This document shows positions 17,567-26,768 of a stretch of DNA of 64,000 bases, in pieces. The stretch's first letter is position 1. Every line of letters starts with the position of its first letter. This DNA comes from Clostridium thermopalmarium DSM 5974 (GTDB lineage Bacteria > Bacillota > Clostridia > Clostridiales > Clostridiaceae), in NCBI RefSeq assembly GCF_002995795.1, contig NZ_PVXN01000065.1, positions 79,422 to 143,421 on the forward strand, written 5' to 3'. Made by a program: the position numbers and the translations under genes. The notes beneath the pieces were generated by a model. It worked only from the letters and a program-made list of their open reading frames with translations, did not search any database and had not been told where the DNA came from.

Positions 17567-18806
17567 AACTAATTACGCCCCCTAATTTTAATACTTCCTT
17601 ATATGCTACCTCAATTCCCTTTTGAAGATCTTTATAATCAGTCCATTCCTCTGGACAATGACTTCTTCCATCCTTGCTTTTTACAAAAATCAACCCTACC
17701 TTTGTTATTTCTGCCATAATCATAGCATCATGTCCTGCCCCACTTAACATAGGTTGGCTCGAAAAGCCTAATTCATTGCATATATCATTAAAATCAGCTA
17801 CTATATTCTCATCCATTTTTACTGGATTAACATAAATTTTTTCTTCTATTGTATATTTAACATTTTTCTCCTTGCAAATTCCTTGTAATAAACTACATAT
17901 TTCATCTTTAACCTTTTTTATGCAATCTTTATCTTTTGATCTTATATCCACGCTAAAGATAACCTCTCCAGGTACTATATTTGAGGCTCCTGGCAAAACT
18001 TTTAATGTTCCTACTGTTGCTACGGTTCCTCCTCCAACTTTCTTTGCTATGCTGCTTATTTTACTTATAACATTAGAAGCTGCATCTAAAGCATCGCTCC
18101 TCATATTCATTGGAGTAGTGCCAGCATGATCAGGTCTTCCTTTTATTACTATTTCTATCTGATTTAAACCTACAATATATTCAACTATACCTATATCTTT
18201 ATCTTTCTTTTCTAAAATAGGTCCTTGTTCAATATGCAGCTCAATAAAAGCTTTAATATCTTCTGGTCTTCTTTTAGCATCATAAATTTTTTCAGGATCT
18301 AATCCAAATTCTTTCATTGCTTCAGCAATTGAAATTCCTGACTCATCTTTTGAATTATACAATTCCTCTCTTGTAACCTTTCCAGCAGCTGCTCTGCTTG
18401 CAAACAAGCCTCTTCCAAATCTACCTCCTTCTTCTTCTATCATAGCTACAAATTCAATTGGATGTTTTAATTTAATATTATTCTCTCTTATAACTCTAGC
18501 AATCTCTAGTCCCATGACCACACCAGCTGCACCATCAAATTTTCCTCCATTTTTTACAGAGTCAAAGTGAGAACCTACCATTATTACAGGAGCAAACTTA
18601 TCTTCCCCTTCTAATCTTCCTACCACTGTACCAACAGCATCTTCATATACTTTAAGCCCTGACTTTACCATTTCGCTTTTTATATATTCTCGAGCTCCTC
18701 TATCTTCTTTCGTAAAAGTTAGTCTAGTAATGCCCTTTCCAGGAGTTGAGTTGAATTTTGACAATTTTTCTATATATTCTTGTATTCTATCTACATTAGT
18801 AACCAT
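17556..18806 (-). CDS. M20 carbamoylase-type amidase (allantoate/N-carbamoyl-L-amino acid hydrolase family)
   Basis: A 416-residue enzyme. Motifs include GSHFDSVKNGGKFDGAAGV (about 79-97), EEEGGRFGRGLFASRA (about 126), ELHIEQGP (about 190), HAGTTPMNMRSDAL (about 220) and SGAGHDAMIMA (about 360). These fit the family containing N-carbamoyl-L-amino acid hydrolase, allantoate amidohydrolase and beta-ureidopropionase. The ATG at 18806 follows GAGGGG at good spacing. An in-frame ATG three codons upstream is too close to it. The gene is 29 bases after the membrane protein and overlaps the M20D gene. No hydantoinase or allantoinase gene is nearby, so the ureido substrate is uncertain. Confidence 0.88.
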   Translation of the reverse strand: MVTNVDRIQEYIEKLSKFNSTPGKGITRLTFTKEDRGAREYIKSEMVKSGLKVYEDAVGTVVGRLEGEDKFAPVIMVGSHFDSVKNGGKFDGAAGVVMGLEIARVIRENNIKLKHPIEFVAMIEEEGGRFGRGLFASRAAAGKVTREELYNSKDESGISIAEAMKEFGLDPEKIYDAKRRPEDIKAFIELHIEQGPILEKKDKDIGIVEYIVGLNQIEIVIKGRPDHAGTTPMNMRSDALDAASNVISKISSIAKKVGGGTVATVGTLKVLPGASNIVPGEVIFSVDIRSKDKDCIKKVKDEICSLLQGICKEKNVKYTIEEKIYVNPVKMDENIVADFNDICNELGFSSQPMLSGAGHDAMIMAEITKVGLIFVKSKDGRSHCPEEWTDYKDLQKGIEVAYKEVLKLGGVISYGN

Positions 18807-18835
18807 ATACCCCATTCCCCTCTTTAATTAATGCT

Positions 18836-20026
18836 TTAAAGCAATTTTACAAAGAATCCTGCAATAATTACAGAAGCTATGGTTACTGTTGTAAATCCTC
18901 CAACTAACATTTGCGGAAGCATATTATCTAAAACATATTCATTTTCTTCCTGCGTTTCGCATACGGATTTCACAGCTTCATGAGTTAATATATAGTCTGC
19001 TGGAAATCCAAACAAAGCAGTTAATGCAACTGAAAATGCCATTTCTTTTGAATACCCAAATAGCTTTCCTAAAAGCATAGAAACTATTGCCATTCCTATT
19101 ACTCCTAGAATAATGATTCCTATAAGAGGAACTAAGATCTCAGATAACATTGCTGGAGTAGCCTCAGATAAACTTGCAAAAATATATGCCATAAGCACTG
19201 TCATTAACCATCCAAAAGCATTTGCCTTATTTAATGCTTTCTCTTCAAGGAAGCCTAACTCACATCCTATAACTCCGAATACTAAACAAACTACAAACTC
19301 ATTAATATGAATTATTGGAGCAACTAAAGATGCAAGCCATGCCACAATACCTAACTTTAAAAGAATCATATATGATGTCTGATATCTTTCTGGTAATGGT
19401 GGTATTAACTTCTTTCTACTTTTCTTTTGTTCTTCAGTAACTGCAAGTTCCGCTTTAGCTTTATAATCTTCTGCTCCTCCATTTCTAAATTTTGTAACAA
19501 CTCTTTTAGCTTCCTTTTTTAAACATAGTGCTGTTAATGGATATCCTGCAAAGCCTTGCATTATATACATACAAGTAGATAGAACAGCTAAGCTTACAAG
19601 TCCCTTGTCAGTTGCTGCTTTTGACATTAATATAGAAGCCACAACTCCTCCAGTTAAAGGTGGAGTAGCTACTACTACTGTCTCCCATCCAAATAACACC
19701 TTTCCAATAGTTAAATCCATTGCTACTATACCTGTAATTCCACCTAATGCTATTACAATAGTTTTCCACTGCCCCATTAATTCTCTAAGACTCATTAAAG
19801 TTCCCATATGGGTTAAAAGCAAATACATGGATAGGGTAACTACTGGCTTTACAAAAGAACCCTTATCGATTAAATCCTTAGGGAATATTGTCCAAAAGCC
19901 TATTAAGAAGATAATTGCTGACATAAATACTGATGGAACAAAGGCCTTAGACTTAATTGATACCATTTCCCCTACGGTTAAAACTAATAAAATTACACTA
20001 AATGCTGCAATAACACTGAAACTCAT
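18836..20026 (-). CDS. multi-pass membrane protein, putative GltS-like transporter
   Basis: A 396-residue protein with about ten hydrophobic segments and one hydrophilic loop (about residues 175-215). Glycine-rich re-entrant-like stretches (TPPLTGGVVASILMSKAA, about 122-139, and a related ALFGFPADYI later) and the two-fold layout resemble sodium/glutamate symporters of the GltS type, but I am not sure of the family. It heads an operon with two amidohydrolases, which suggests that it imports their substrate. GGGGG lies ten bases before ATG. Confidence 0.6.
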   Translation of the reverse strand: MSFSVIAAFSVILLVLTVGEMVSIKSKAFVPSVFMSAIIFLIGFWTIFPKDLIDKGSFVKPVVTLSMYLLLTHMGTLMSLRELMGQWKTIVIALGGITGIVAMDLTIGKVLFGWETVVVATPPLTGGVVASILMSKAATDKGLVSLAVLSTCMYIMQGFAGYPLTALCLKKEAKRVVTKFRNGGAEDYKAKAELAVTEEQKKSRKKLIPPLPERYQTSYMILLKLGIVAWLASLVAPIIHINEFVVCLVFGVIGCELGFLEEKALNKANAFGWLMTVLMAYIFASLSEATPAMLSEILVPLIGIIILGVIGMAIVSMLLGKLFGYSKEMAFSVALTALFGFPADYILTHEAVKSVCETQEENEYVLDNMLPQMLVGGFTTVTIASVIIAGFFVKLL

Positions 20027-20221
20027 GTTATACGCACCCCCTTTAAATTTATTTTTAATTTCTAAAATTGAATAGAAATTAGCCCCAAAAAAATGTTAAA
20101 TCAAACAATTATTTTCCTGATATTTTATCAATATACTACGCTAAAGTCAATCATAAATTTGAATTTTTTTGATAACTATGATATGGTATATTGTTTATGA
20201 TTTCGTTTTCTTTTGGAATAT

Positions 20222-20290
20222 TTACAAAAAATAAAAAGGAAGGATGCAGATTATAGCATTCTAAACATAATCTACATTCTTCTTCCTTTT
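20222..20290 (-). terminator. intrinsic terminator of the beta-lactamase-fold gene
   Basis: A long imperfect stem pairs 20235-20254 with 20267-20290 (AAAAGGAAG against CTTCCTTTT, then AGATTAT against ATAATCT). On the minus strand it ends in TTTTTATTTTTTG. The stop codon lies within the stem. Confidence 0.8.
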
Positions 20291-21513
20291 ACTTCATAGT
20301 CATATATAACTCTTCCTAGGTTTGATAAAAATGGCATACCTATCTTATAATATTCATACTTACTATCATTAAAAATTTCATTTTCATTAGTATATATAAC
20401 AGCTGTTAGCATAAACTCAATTCCTTTATCTATGTCTGTTATATAAGCATTATCAATTAGATACCCATAGGCACACCCTATTTTATTATAAATTTTAATG
20501 TTTTTAGGTATTGGACTGCTCTTATCTCCAAAAATAAAATATTTAAAATTACTGTCTTTTAGATTGTACTTTGGACTGTCACATTCTTTAGGCAGCATAC
20601 TCATATACTTTCTTAAAAATTCATAATCATCTTGTTTCAAATTAAACCTTTGTTCATAAGGAATCTGCTCTGGAAACATAATTGCTTTTAAAATTCCTTG
20701 AAGATTCTCTATAGAAAAAAAATTATTCCTAGAAAAATCCTTTGGAGAATGTATAAGAGTTTTTCCCGATACATATGCTTTACCTTTAATTACTCCATCC
20801 ATGTGATTTGAATAGTCTTTATTATTGTAAGCCATAGGTTGCTCATAAATTATTTTTTCTCCATTGTAAAATGTAATAGGATTGGTATACTTATTTTCTT
20901 CATAGCTCATATTATTCCCAAGTCTGTGCAGTATTCTAGTATCCTTATATCCTTTTTTCCACAAAGTCTCATTATAATATTCTTGACCTAAAAATTCATA
21001 CAGTCTATCAAACCCATCATTATCGCTGACAACCAAAATTTTTTTTATATAGTTTGCAATGGTAGGTTTTTTATCTTTTGCACTATAGTCATAAATTACA
21101 GCCTTTTGTGATGCTCTTCCCTTCCCTATCTTCATAGGAGTATCCCTATGTATTCCTAAATTATTTAGTTTTTCTAAAGCTAATACACAGGCTGATAGCT
21201 TTACAGAACTGGCTGGATAAAAATACTTACTGTTGTCCACCCTATATTTAAAAGATTTAAAACTAGGTACATTATTTTCATCTCTATTTATCTGAGTATA
21301 CAATATTTGAACTTCATATTTCTCTGGATTTTTCAACACTGTTCCAAACAAATCTTCTCTACTTTTTAATAAGTTTTCTATTAAATTGTTATCAGAACTA
21401 AAAGGATTGCTAACAGCCTCTGCTTTTTCATTAAAAACTGATAAACTTAAACACTCGAATATGATACATAATAGCAGTAGTATACTAATTCTTTTTATGA
21501 AACCTTCCCTCAT
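20272..21513 (-). CDS. secreted class A beta-lactamase-fold serine hydrolase
   Basis: A 413-residue exported protein with an N-terminal signal segment (about 8-33). The active-site motifs of the class A beta-lactamase/penicillin-binding fold are present: PASSVK (SxxK, about residue 101), VSDND (SDN, about 162) and KIGCAYG (in place of KTG, about 345). The Ile in the third motif and the extra length (class A enzymes are about 290 residues) argue against a true beta-lactamase and for a cell-wall or uncharacterised hydrolase. It is monocistronic, with GGAG nine bases before ATG and its own terminator. Confidence 0.75.
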   Translation of the reverse strand: MREGFIKRISILLLLCIIFECLSLSVFNEKAEAVSNPFSSDNNLIENLLKSREDLFGTVLKNPEKYEVQILYTQINRDENNVPSFKSFKYRVDNSKYFYPASSVKLSACVLALEKLNNLGIHRDTPMKIGKGRASQKAVIYDYSAKDKKPTIANYIKKILVVSDNDGFDRLYEFLGQEYYNETLWKKGYKDTRILHRLGNNMSYEENKYTNPITFYNGEKIIYEQPMAYNNKDYSNHMDGVIKGKAYVSGKTLIHSPKDFSRNNFFSIENLQGILKAIMFPEQIPYEQRFNLKQDDYEFLRKYMSMLPKECDSPKYNLKDSNFKYFIFGDKSSPIPKNIKIYNKIGCAYGYLIDNAYITDIDKGIEFMLTAVIYTNENEIFNDSKYEYYKIGMPFLSNLGRVIYDYEVKGRRM

Positions 21514-21602
21514 AAACCTGCACTCCCAACACTAAATTTTCTACTACTACTATGTAATTTAACCAAAGCCATTAAAAAAATGTAAAACATCTTTTAACGT
21601 AG

Positions 21603-22205
21603 TCAATTCATTCTTATTACTTCAACAAATCTTTTAATGATTTGTGCAGTAAATCCCCATATGACATAGTCTTTGAAAATATAAAAATACTGATTATACT
21701 TTCTTCTTGAAAATTTATAATTTTTCCCTCCCTGAATGAGATGATAAGGAAAATCATCTTTCATATGTGGTCTTATTTCTACTTCATGAACGATAGGATT
21801 ATTTTCTAAAAAGAATTTTAATGGAACTTTAAAAATATGATCTACTTCATCTTTGTTTGGGTGTATGTTGCCTGTTTTTAATTTAGCTACAAATGGAAAT
21901 ATTATAGAATTATAAGGACTTATAAAATAGTCCATTTCTCCAATAACTTCTATTTCTTTCTTGTTTATATTTAGCTCTTCTTCAGTTTCCCGCACAGCTG
22001 CTTCCATTGGACTTTCTCCTTCTTCGATACCTCCTCCTGGTAATGATATGTCTCCTGGCTGCTTTCTTAAATGCAGTGCTCTTTTTTCGAATAAAATATA
22101 TATTTCATCATCTTCCTCTATAAGTAAAATCATAACTGCACTTTTACGAAAATCTCCTATAGGACCGCCTTTTCTATTTTTAAATATTTTTTGTATATAC
22201 TCCAT
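21603..22205 (-). CDS. Nudix hydrolase, CoA pyrophosphatase type
   Basis: A 200-residue cytosolic enzyme. The Nudix box GGGIEEGESPMEAAVRETEEE is shown here only by its key residues: Gly at the start and the REtEEE helix (about residues 57-77). The preceding LRKQPGDISLPGG segment is typical of the CoA-pyrophosphatase (NudL/YeaB) subgroup, which cleaves CoA to phosphopantetheine and 3',5'-ADP. The ATG at 22205 lies nine bases after GAGG. An in-frame ATG two codons earlier is only three bases from it and is less likely. It is divergent from dacF-like 22322-23659. Confidence 0.85.
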   Translation of the reverse strand: MEYIQKIFKNRKGGPIGDFRKSAVMILLIEEDDEIYILFEKRALHLRKQPGDISLPGGGIEEGESPMEAAVRETEEELNINKKEIEVIGEMDYFISPYNSIIFPFVAKLKTGNIHPNKDEVDHIFKVPLKFFLENNPIVHEVEIRPHMKDDFPYHLIQGGKNYKFSRRKYNQYFYIFKDYVIWGFTAQIIKRFVEVIRMN

Positions 22206-22321
22206 TTTCATATTCCTCTCTTTCTTAAAGCTATATTTTTTCTGTTGTTCTAATTATATTAAAATGTTATACTAAAATCATGCTTAACTAAATAAAAATT
22301 TTGAATTGGGAGAGATGAATC

Positions 22322-23659
22322 TTGAAACGAAAATTTTCAACCTTATTATTAACAATATTTTTCGTAATTTCATTTTCTATAACAGCTTTTGCTGCAAATG
22401 CGGACTTACCAACAATCAAGGGCAAATCAGCAATAGTAATGGATGCTAAAACTGGAGAAATAATATACGCTAAGGATATAGATGCATCTCCAATGTATCC
22501 TGCAAGCACAACAAAACTTTTAACAGCCTTATTACTAGCTGAAAATAAAAAACCTACAGATTTACTTAAATATACGGAAAATGCTGCAAATCAACCTGAG
22601 TATACTTTGCGTACTCTTGTAGGTAAAAATAATCTTCGTGTTGGAGATACAATGACTGCAGAGGATGCAATGAAAGCTTTACTTTTATTCTCCGCAAACG
22701 ATATCGCTTATATGATAGCTGATAATTTAGCTGAAAGTCCTGCTGATTTTGCTAATATGATGAACGATAAAATAAAAAGCTTAGGTTTAAAGCATACTCA
22801 CTTTGTAACACCTAATGGATTGGATAACGGCATAGATGATCATTATACTTCTGCTTATGATCTAGCAATAATAACAAGGGAAGCTTATAAAAATTCTTGG
22901 GTAAGCAAAGTTATGGGAACAAAAAAGGATAAGGTGGAAATTTCCAACGGAGCTATAGCTTATATAGAAAATAGAAATAAGTTATTAGGTCAAAAGATAG
23001 ATACTGCCTTTGCAGATAAAGTTGGTATCGATCTTGAACAAGTTCCTGCATCAAATGCTGTATCTATAGGCGGTAAAACTGGATACACTGCAAAGTCTGG
23101 AAGAACTCTTACAAATGTTTTCGAAAAAGACGGAAGAGTGCTTATAGGTGTAGTTATGAAATCAGTTTATGACGCTAACGATACCTATGTATTTAATGAT
23201 ATGGCAAAAATAATAAACTGGGCTTATGCTGCTAAAAAAACTCCTTTATATAAGGCTAATACTGAATTAAAGACTATATCCATTAAGTATAAACCCTTAA
23301 AATTTTTGGGACCTGAAAAAGAGATTAAGGTTCCTGTAATCCTAAAAGAAGATGCTACTTATTATGAAAATGAAGCGAATAAGTCTGAGATTAAAACAGA
23401 TTTTCAAATTTCTAAAGACATCAAAGTAAGTAAGCTAAGTACAGATAAAAGTATAGGAAAATTAGTTTTAAAAGAAAGAAATTTTACAACAACTTATGAT
23501 TTATACCCTACTATATCCTCTAAAGCTGTAATTAAAAATAATATTTTATTATACATAGGAGCTGGAGTTGGTGCAGCAGTTGTAATATTATTAATACTAA
23601 TTTTTATTAGGCTAATATCTACAAGCAGGAGAAGAAGAAAAAATAGAAGAATTTTTTAA
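22322..23659 (+). CDS. D-alanyl-D-alanine carboxypeptidase, DacF/PBP5 type
   Basis: A 445-residue exported penicillin-binding protein that removes the terminal D-Ala from peptidoglycan stem peptides. The signal peptide covers about residues 1-25. The catalytic triad motifs are S62-T-T-K65, S124-A-N126 and KTG (GGKTGYTAKSG, about 247). The C-terminus has a genuine membrane-spanning segment (about 408-432) followed by a very basic tail, rather than the amphipathic helix of PBP5. The start is TTG, seven bases after GGGAGAG; a nearby ATG is out of frame. The gene ends in a strong terminator. DacF itself is a sporulation enzyme in Bacillus; a sporulation role here is only possible. Confidence 0.9.
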   Translation: MKRKFSTLLLTIFFVISFSITAFAANADLPTIKGKSAIVMDAKTGEIIYAKDIDASPMYPASTTKLLTALLLAENKKPTDLLKYTENAANQPEYTLRTLVGKNNLRVGDTMTAEDAMKALLLFSANDIAYMIADNLAESPADFANMMNDKIKSLGLKHTHFVTPNGLDNGIDDHYTSAYDLAIITREAYKNSWVSKVMGTKKDKVEISNGAIAYIENRNKLLGQKIDTAFADKVGIDLEQVPASNAVSIGGKTGYTAKSGRTLTNVFEKDGRVLIGVVMKSVYDANDTYVFNDMAKIINWAYAAKKTPLYKANTELKTISIKYKPLKFLGPEKEIKVPVILKEDATYYENEANKSEIKTDFQISKDIKVSKLSTDKSIGKLVLKERNFTTTYDLYPTISSKAVIKNNILLYIGAGVGAAVVILLILIFIRLISTSRRRRKNRRIF

Positions 23660-23695
23660 AATAAACCTAGGGCAAAGCTCTAGGTTTATTTTTTT
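23659..23695 (+). terminator. intrinsic terminator of the carboxypeptidase gene
   Basis: Twelve-base arms (23659-23670 and 23680-23691, AAATAAACCTAG / CTAGGTTTATTT) are followed by a run of T. The arms overlap the stop codon. Confidence 0.9.
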
Positions 23696-23744
23696 ATATT
23701 ATGCACAACCTAATGACAGAAGTAGTAAAAATTTCTTTAGCACA

Positions 23745-23781
23745 TTGACAACTATATTCATATATTGTAATATATGAATAT
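23745..23781 (+). promoter_or_regulatory. promoter with overlapping palindromic operator for the ArsR/reductase pair
   Basis: The -35 TTGACA (23745-23750), 17-base spacer and -10 TAATAT (23768-23773) form a near-consensus promoter. A perfect inverted repeat, ATATTCATATAT (23754-23765) and ATATATGAATAT (23770-23781) with a four-base centre, covers the spacer and the -10. That is the usual architecture of ArsR-family repression, and the regulator is the next gene. Confidence 0.85.
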
Positions 23782-23804
23782 AATAATACACGAGGTGATT
23801 AATC

Positions 23805-24092
23805 TTGGATAATGATTTTGAAAAATATGATTCAATTGCAGAACTGCTAAAAGCTATAGCTCATCCTGTACGTCTATGCATAATTAAAGGGCTAATTAAA
23901 AAAGGTAAATGCAATGTAAGCCACATGCAAAATTGCCTTGATATACCACAGCCTACTGTTTCTCGCCACCTTCAGATGTTGAAAAACGCAGGAATAATTA
24001 AAGGCGAGAGAAATGGCCTTGAAATAAACTATACTGTTTGCAATAAAAAAGTAATTGAAATTATAAACTTATTATTTGATGAGAAAGAATAA
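23805..24092 (+). CDS. ArsR-family transcriptional repressor, possibly persulfide-sensing
   Basis: A 95-residue winged-helix regulator. The DNA-recognition helix region reads CLDIPQPTVSRHLQMLKNAGI (about residues 44-64; quoted without gaps). Cysteines lie at 25, 36, 44 and 79. The metal-site motif ELCVCDL of classical ArsR/SmtB is absent, so arsenic or zinc sensing is unlikely. The next gene, 29 bases downstream, is a CoA-disulfide/persulfide reductase. The natural analogy is the SqrR/BigR group of ArsR proteins, which sense sulfane sulfur through a cysteine pair. The start is TTG, seven bases after GAGGTG. Confidence 0.8.
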   Translation: MDNDFEKYDSIAELLKAIAHPVRLCIIKGLIKKGKCNVSHMQNCLDIPQPTVSRHLQMLKNAGIIKGERNGLEINYTVCNKKVIEIINLLFDEKE

Positions 24093-24121
24093 CTTAAATT
24101 AATTTTATGGAGGGAGTTTAA

Positions 24122-26578
24122 ATGAATAGAAAAGTATTAATAGTTGGAGGAGTTGCTGGTGGAGCATCGGCTGCTGCAAGGCTTAGAAGATTAGATGAAA
24201 ATATTGAAATCATATTATTTGAAAAAGGAGAACATATATCTTTTGCTAATTGCGGATTACCATACTATATTGGAGATGTAATACAAGAAAGAGATAATCT
24301 TTTAGTTACTACTCCAGCGGATATGAAATCTAAATTTAATATAGATGTGAGAATTAAAAGTGAAGTAATTAAAGTGGATACAGATAAAAAAGAAATTACA
24401 GTTAAAAGTGCTGATAGAAGAACTTATACAGAAAGTTACGATGCATTAATTTTATCCCCTGGAGCAAAACCAATTCAACCTCCTATTAATGGTATAAACA
24501 ATGACAAAATATTTACCTTAAGAAATATGAATGATACTGACAAAATTAAGGAATATATAGCTAAAAACAAACCAGAATCTGCTGTAGTTATAGGAGGCGG
24601 ATTTATCGGTGTAGAAATGTCAGAAAACCTAAATCGCCTTGGAATAAATGTTACCTTAGTTGAGGCTGCTCCTCACATTATTGCACCATTTGACTCAGAC
24701 ATGGTAACAATTGCTGAAAAGGAATTAGAAGATAATGGAGTAGGCTTAGTTCTAAATAATGGAGTTAAAGCTTTTATTCCTAATGGCGGAAAACTAGACG
24801 TTGAATTAAATAATGGACAAAAAATAACTTCAGATATAGTTATACTCGCTATAGGGGTAACTCCCGATACTGCCTTTCTTAAGAATACAAAATTAGAGTT
24901 TGGTCCAAAAGGTCATATAATAGTAAATAATAACCTAGAGACTAACATTAAAGATGTATACGCTGTTGGTGATGCTATAGAAATTGTTGATTTCGTAAAC
25001 GGACAAAAGACAGCTATCCCTTTAGCAGGACCAGCTAACAAACAGGGCAGAATAGCAGCCGATAACATCTGTGGAATAAAAACAACCTTTAAGGGTTCAC
25101 AAGGTTCTTCAATTCTTAAGGTTTTCGATTTAACTTGTGCAGCTACAGGAAATAACGAAAGGACTTTGAAAAGATTAAACATTCCTTATGAAGTTATTTA
25201 TGTATTGCCACAGAGCCATGCATCTTATTATCCTGGAGCAACGCCAATAACTCTAAAGCTTATATTTAATAAAGAAGGAAAAATCTTTGGTGCTCAGGCA
25301 ATTGGATATGAAGGTGTAGATAAGAGAATTGATATTATATCAACAGTTATGAGATTAGGCGGAAATGTAAAAGATCTTACAGAGCTTGAACTTTGTTATG
25401 CCCCACCTTTCTCTTCCGCTAAAGATCCAGTTAACATAGCCGGCTATGCTGCAGAAAACATTATATCTGGAAAAGTTGATGTGGTTACTCCAAGTGATAT
25501 AGATACAAGAGATAGAGATAACGTAATAGTTCTAGATGTAAGAACTGATTTAGAAATTGAAACAGGAACAATAGAAGGTTCTATCCATATTCCTCTGCAT
25601 AATTTAAGAGAAAGAATGAATGAATTAGATAAATCTAAAGAAATTTGGACTTATTGCCAAATAGGACAAAGAGGATATTATGCTGCAAGATTATTAATGC
25701 AAAATGGATTTAAAGTTAAAAATATAACTGGAGGATATAAAGTATATCTAGCCTCTAAATTTACTCCTAAAAGCATAGATAATATTCTAAAGTCTAATAA
25801 CACAATTATTAATGATGTGAAAAATCCAAAAGTCAATACGGGAATAGTTAAGAATTTAGACGCTTGCGGACTTAGCTGCCCAGGTCCACTAATGAGAGTT
25901 AAATCTGCAGTAGATGAATTAAATTTCGGAGATTTTTTAAACGTAACAGCTTCTGACCCTGGTTTCTATGCCGATATACAATCTTGGTGCAAAAGTACTG
26001 GTACAGAACTAGTAAGCCTAGCCAAGGAAAAAGGAATAATTAAAGCTACTTTAAAAAAGAATTCTGGAGAAGCAGCTATATCACAGGATAGTATTACGAT
26101 TCCAAGAAAAGATGGTCAAACTATGGTTGTCTTTAGCGGAGATTTAGATAAAGCTATAGCATCTTTTATAATAGCTAACGGTGCCGCTGCTATGGGTAAA
26201 AAGGTTACTATGTTCTTCACCTTCTGGGGAATAAATATCCTAAGAAAACAACAAAATACATCCGTTAAAAAGACCTTCGTTGAAAAGATGTTTGGATGGA
26301 TGATGCCTAGAGGATCACAAAAATTAAAACTATCTCAAATGAACCTGGCTGGAATCGGTCCTAAAATGATAAGAAGTATAATGAAAAATAAAAACGTTGA
26401 ATCTCTTGAAGCGCTAATGAAATCAGCTATTGAAAGCGGTGTAGAAATAGTAGCCTGCCAAATGTCAATGGATCTATTAGGATTTAAAAAAGAAGAATTA
26501 ATAGATGGTGTTAAATTAGGAGGAGTTGGGTACTACCTTGGAGAAGCCTATAATTCTAACGTAAACCTGTTTATTTAA
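24122..26578 (+). CDS. four-domain CoA-disulfide/persulfide reductase (FAD-NADH, rhodanese, TusA, DsrE)
   Basis: An 818-residue cytosolic enzyme. Residues 1-450 are a FAD/NAD(P)H reductase of the CoA-disulfide reductase type with GGVAGGASAAAR (FAD, 9-20) and the single redox cysteine in NCGLPYY (Cys44). A rhodanese domain follows (about 455-550) with active cysteine in YCQIGQRG. A TusA-like domain is next (about 580-650; DACGLSCPGP). The C-terminal part (about 660-818) is DsrE-like and contains CQM near its end. The set suggests reduction of persulfides or polysulfide with sulfur passed between carriers. It is co-transcribed with the ArsR regulator and followed by its own terminator. Substrate is inferred from domain content. 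Confidence 0.88.
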   Translation: MNRKVLIVGGVAGGASAAARLRRLDENIEIILFEKGEHISFANCGLPYYIGDVIQERDNLLVTTPADMKSKFNIDVRIKSEVIKVDTDKKEITVKSADRRTYTESYDALILSPGAKPIQPPINGINNDKIFTLRNMNDTDKIKEYIAKNKPESAVVIGGGFIGVEMSENLNRLGINVTLVEAAPHIIAPFDSDMVTIAEKELEDNGVGLVLNNGVKAFIPNGGKLDVELNNGQKITSDIVILAIGVTPDTAFLKNTKLEFGPKGHIIVNNNLETNIKDVYAVGDAIEIVDFVNGQKTAIPLAGPANKQGRIAADNICGIKTTFKGSQGSSILKVFDLTCAATGNNERTLKRLNIPYEVIYVLPQSHASYYPGATPITLKLIFNKEGKIFGAQAIGYEGVDKRIDIISTVMRLGGNVKDLTELELCYAPPFSSAKDPVNIAGYAAENIISGKVDVVTPSDIDTRDRDNVIVLDVRTDLEIETGTIEGSIHIPLHNLRERMNELDKSKEIWTYCQIGQRGYYAARLLMQNGFKVKNITGGYKVYLASKFTPKSIDNILKSNNTIINDVKNPKVNTGIVKNLDACGLSCPGPLMRVKSAVDELNFGDFLNVTASDPGFYADIQSWCKSTGTELVSLAKEKGIIKATLKKNSGEAAISQDSITIPRKDGQTMVVFSGDLDKAIASFIIANGAAAMGKKVTMFFTFWGINILRKQQNTSVKKTFVEKMFGWMMPRGSQKLKLSQMNLAGIGPKMIRSIMKNKNVESLEALMKSAIESGVEIVACQMSMDLLGFKKEELIDGVKLGGVGYYLGEAYNSNVNLFI

Positions 26579-26635
26579 TATAGTTATAAAGAACTATTGC
26601 AAAACAGCAAATATTTTTATACTATCATAAATAAA

Positions 26636-26690
26636 AACCATGCATACAATGGAATATATTTTTCCTATTTATGCATGGCTTTTGATTTTA
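26636..26690 (+). terminator. intrinsic terminator after the persulfide reductase gene
   Basis: Arms CCATGCATA (26638-26646) and TATGCATGG (26670-26678) with a long loop are followed by CTTTTGATTTT. Confidence 0.7.
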
Positions 26691-26768
26691 TACAGGACTT
26701 TTATGCATTTTGCAGCAGACTCTCTAAAATTTAATATAGCTTATATATTATTTCATTTTAAGTACTAA

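Noticed and set aside
19605..20075. A 156-codon plus-strand open frame opposite the transporter gene
   Set aside because: It is a shadow of the membrane protein gene, shows no family motif and has no ribosome-binding site.
20272..21513. A functional class A beta-lactamase conferring resistance
   Set aside because: The KTG motif reads KIG, the protein is over 100 residues longer than the enzymes of that class, and no regulator of resistance is nearby.
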